In this document: positions 12,447-12,814 of the stretch, piece after piece
How positions within the stretch are numbered: the first letter of the stretch is position 1
How the letters are laid out: each line of letters opens with the position of its first letter
Source: Planctomycetaceae bacterium
GTDB lineage: Bacteria; Planctomycetota; Phycisphaerae; Phycisphaerales; SM1A02
DNA: 12,814 bases
Assembly: GCA_027488415.1 (NCBI GenBank)
Contig: JAIYBS010000219.1
Location: forward strand, 1 to 12,814
Direction of reading: 5' to 3'
The notes under the pieces: model-generated
What the model was told of the DNA's origin: nothing
What the model saw: only the letters and a program-made list of their open reading frames with translations
The model's database searches: none
Made by a program: the position numbers and the translations under genes

Positions 12447-12814
12447 TCAGGTCATGTAGTCGGCGTTGAGCTCCACGTACGCCTTGGTCAGCCCGCAGGA
12501 GATGAACTCGTCGGTGCCGTCGCCCTGGCCGAGGTCGAGGTGCACCTCGACCATCGGGCGGCGGAATGCCTCCTCGCGTGCGGCGAGCGGCGTGTCCGCG
12601 GGCGCGCCCGCGGTGAAGAGCTTCACGCCGCCGACGGTGAGGTCGAGGTCGCTGATGTCGAGCCGAACGCCCGCGCGGCCGGCCGCCGCGAGGATCCGGC
12701 CCCAGTTCGGGTCGCCGCCGGTGACGGCGCAGCGCACGAGCAGGCTCGAGGCGATCGTCTTCGCGACGGTGAGCGCGTCGGCGTCCGTACGCGCGCCCGT
12801 CACCCGCACGTGGA
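12447..12814 (-). CDS. argJ: Glutamate N-acetyltransferase / bifunctional ArgJ, C-terminal part (partial)
   Basis: The last 122 residues of a minus-strand gene whose start lies beyond the window end. ArgJ transfers acetyl from N-acetylornithine to glutamate in the cyclic arginine pathway, and in some bacteria also uses acetyl-CoA. The fragment belongs to the C-terminal (beta) chain made by self-cleavage at a Thr that is outside this view. Typical blocks are VTGARTDADALTVAKTIASS, VRCAVTGGDPNWGRILAAAG and the end TDEFISCGLTKAYVELNADY. It converges on pheS with 38 nt between stop codons and no clear terminator. Whether it is mono- or bifunctional cannot be judged from the fragment. Confidence 0.95.
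   Translation of the reverse strand, partial: HVRVTGARTDADALTVAKTIASSLLVRCAVTGGDPNWGRILAAAGRAGVRLDISDLDLTVGGVKLFTAGAPADTPLAAREEAFRRPMVEVHLDLGQGDGTDEFISCGLTKAYVELNADYMT

Noticed and set aside
1..12814. Mobile elements, CRISPR arrays, tRNA or rRNA genes
   Set aside because: I saw no transposase, inverted-repeat ends, regularly spaced repeats or tRNA-like fold; the region is a conserved core-gene cluster.

Overview
The window is a high-GC bacterial chromosome segment dominated by the S10/spc/alpha ribosomal-protein cluster. Nearly all of it is coding and nearly everything is on the + strand. The gene set and order (rpsC', rplP, rpmC, rpsQ, rplN, rplX, rplE, rpsN, rpsH, rplF, rplR, rpsE, rplO, secY, map, infA, rpmJ, rpsM, rpsK, rpoA, rplQ) are those of a bacterium. 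My best guess is a planctomycete, perhaps of the Phycisphaerae. That rests on the general character of the proteins (long L17 with an internal insertion, zinc-less S14 and L36, SecY style) and is an inference, not something I could test here.

Layout. Positions 1-112 are the end of S3. Positions 142-5432 hold twelve ribosomal proteins from L16 to L15 in tight series. Several junctions overlap through GTGA or TGATG, which suggests translational coupling. Positions 5456-8204 hold the secretion channel SecY, methionine aminopeptidase, initiation factor IF-1 and L36. Positions 8256-10848 hold S13, S11, the RNA polymerase alpha subunit and L17. A 14-bp perfect hairpin at 10873-10904 closes the run. 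Three genes often found in this cluster are missing: rpmD (L30) between rpsE and rplO, adk between secY and map, and rpsD (S4) between rpsK and rpoA. In place of rpsD there is a 157-nt non-coding leader.

Beyond the terminator the organisation changes. A small minus-strand gene of unknown function (10975-11352, membrane-anchored or secreted) is divergent from pheS (11410-12408, phenylalanyl-tRNA synthetase alpha). Only 57 bp separate them, with mirror-image putative -10 boxes each 8 nt from an ATG, the geometry of leaderless transcripts. pheS is not followed by pheT. Instead it converges on the 3' end of argJ (arginine biosynthesis), which runs off the window.

How the genes work together: the long + strand run co-produces ribosome parts, the translocon, N-terminal methionine processing, initiation factor IF-1 and RNA polymerase alpha, which is the usual growth-coupled expression unit. 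I see no mobile element, CRISPR array, tRNA or rRNA, and no strong case for a wholly new system. The points most worth a second look are the zinc-less S14 and L36, the divergent leaderless promoter pair with its unknown gene, the altered active-site loop of MetAP, and the lineage-type insertions or extensions in L17 and S5.
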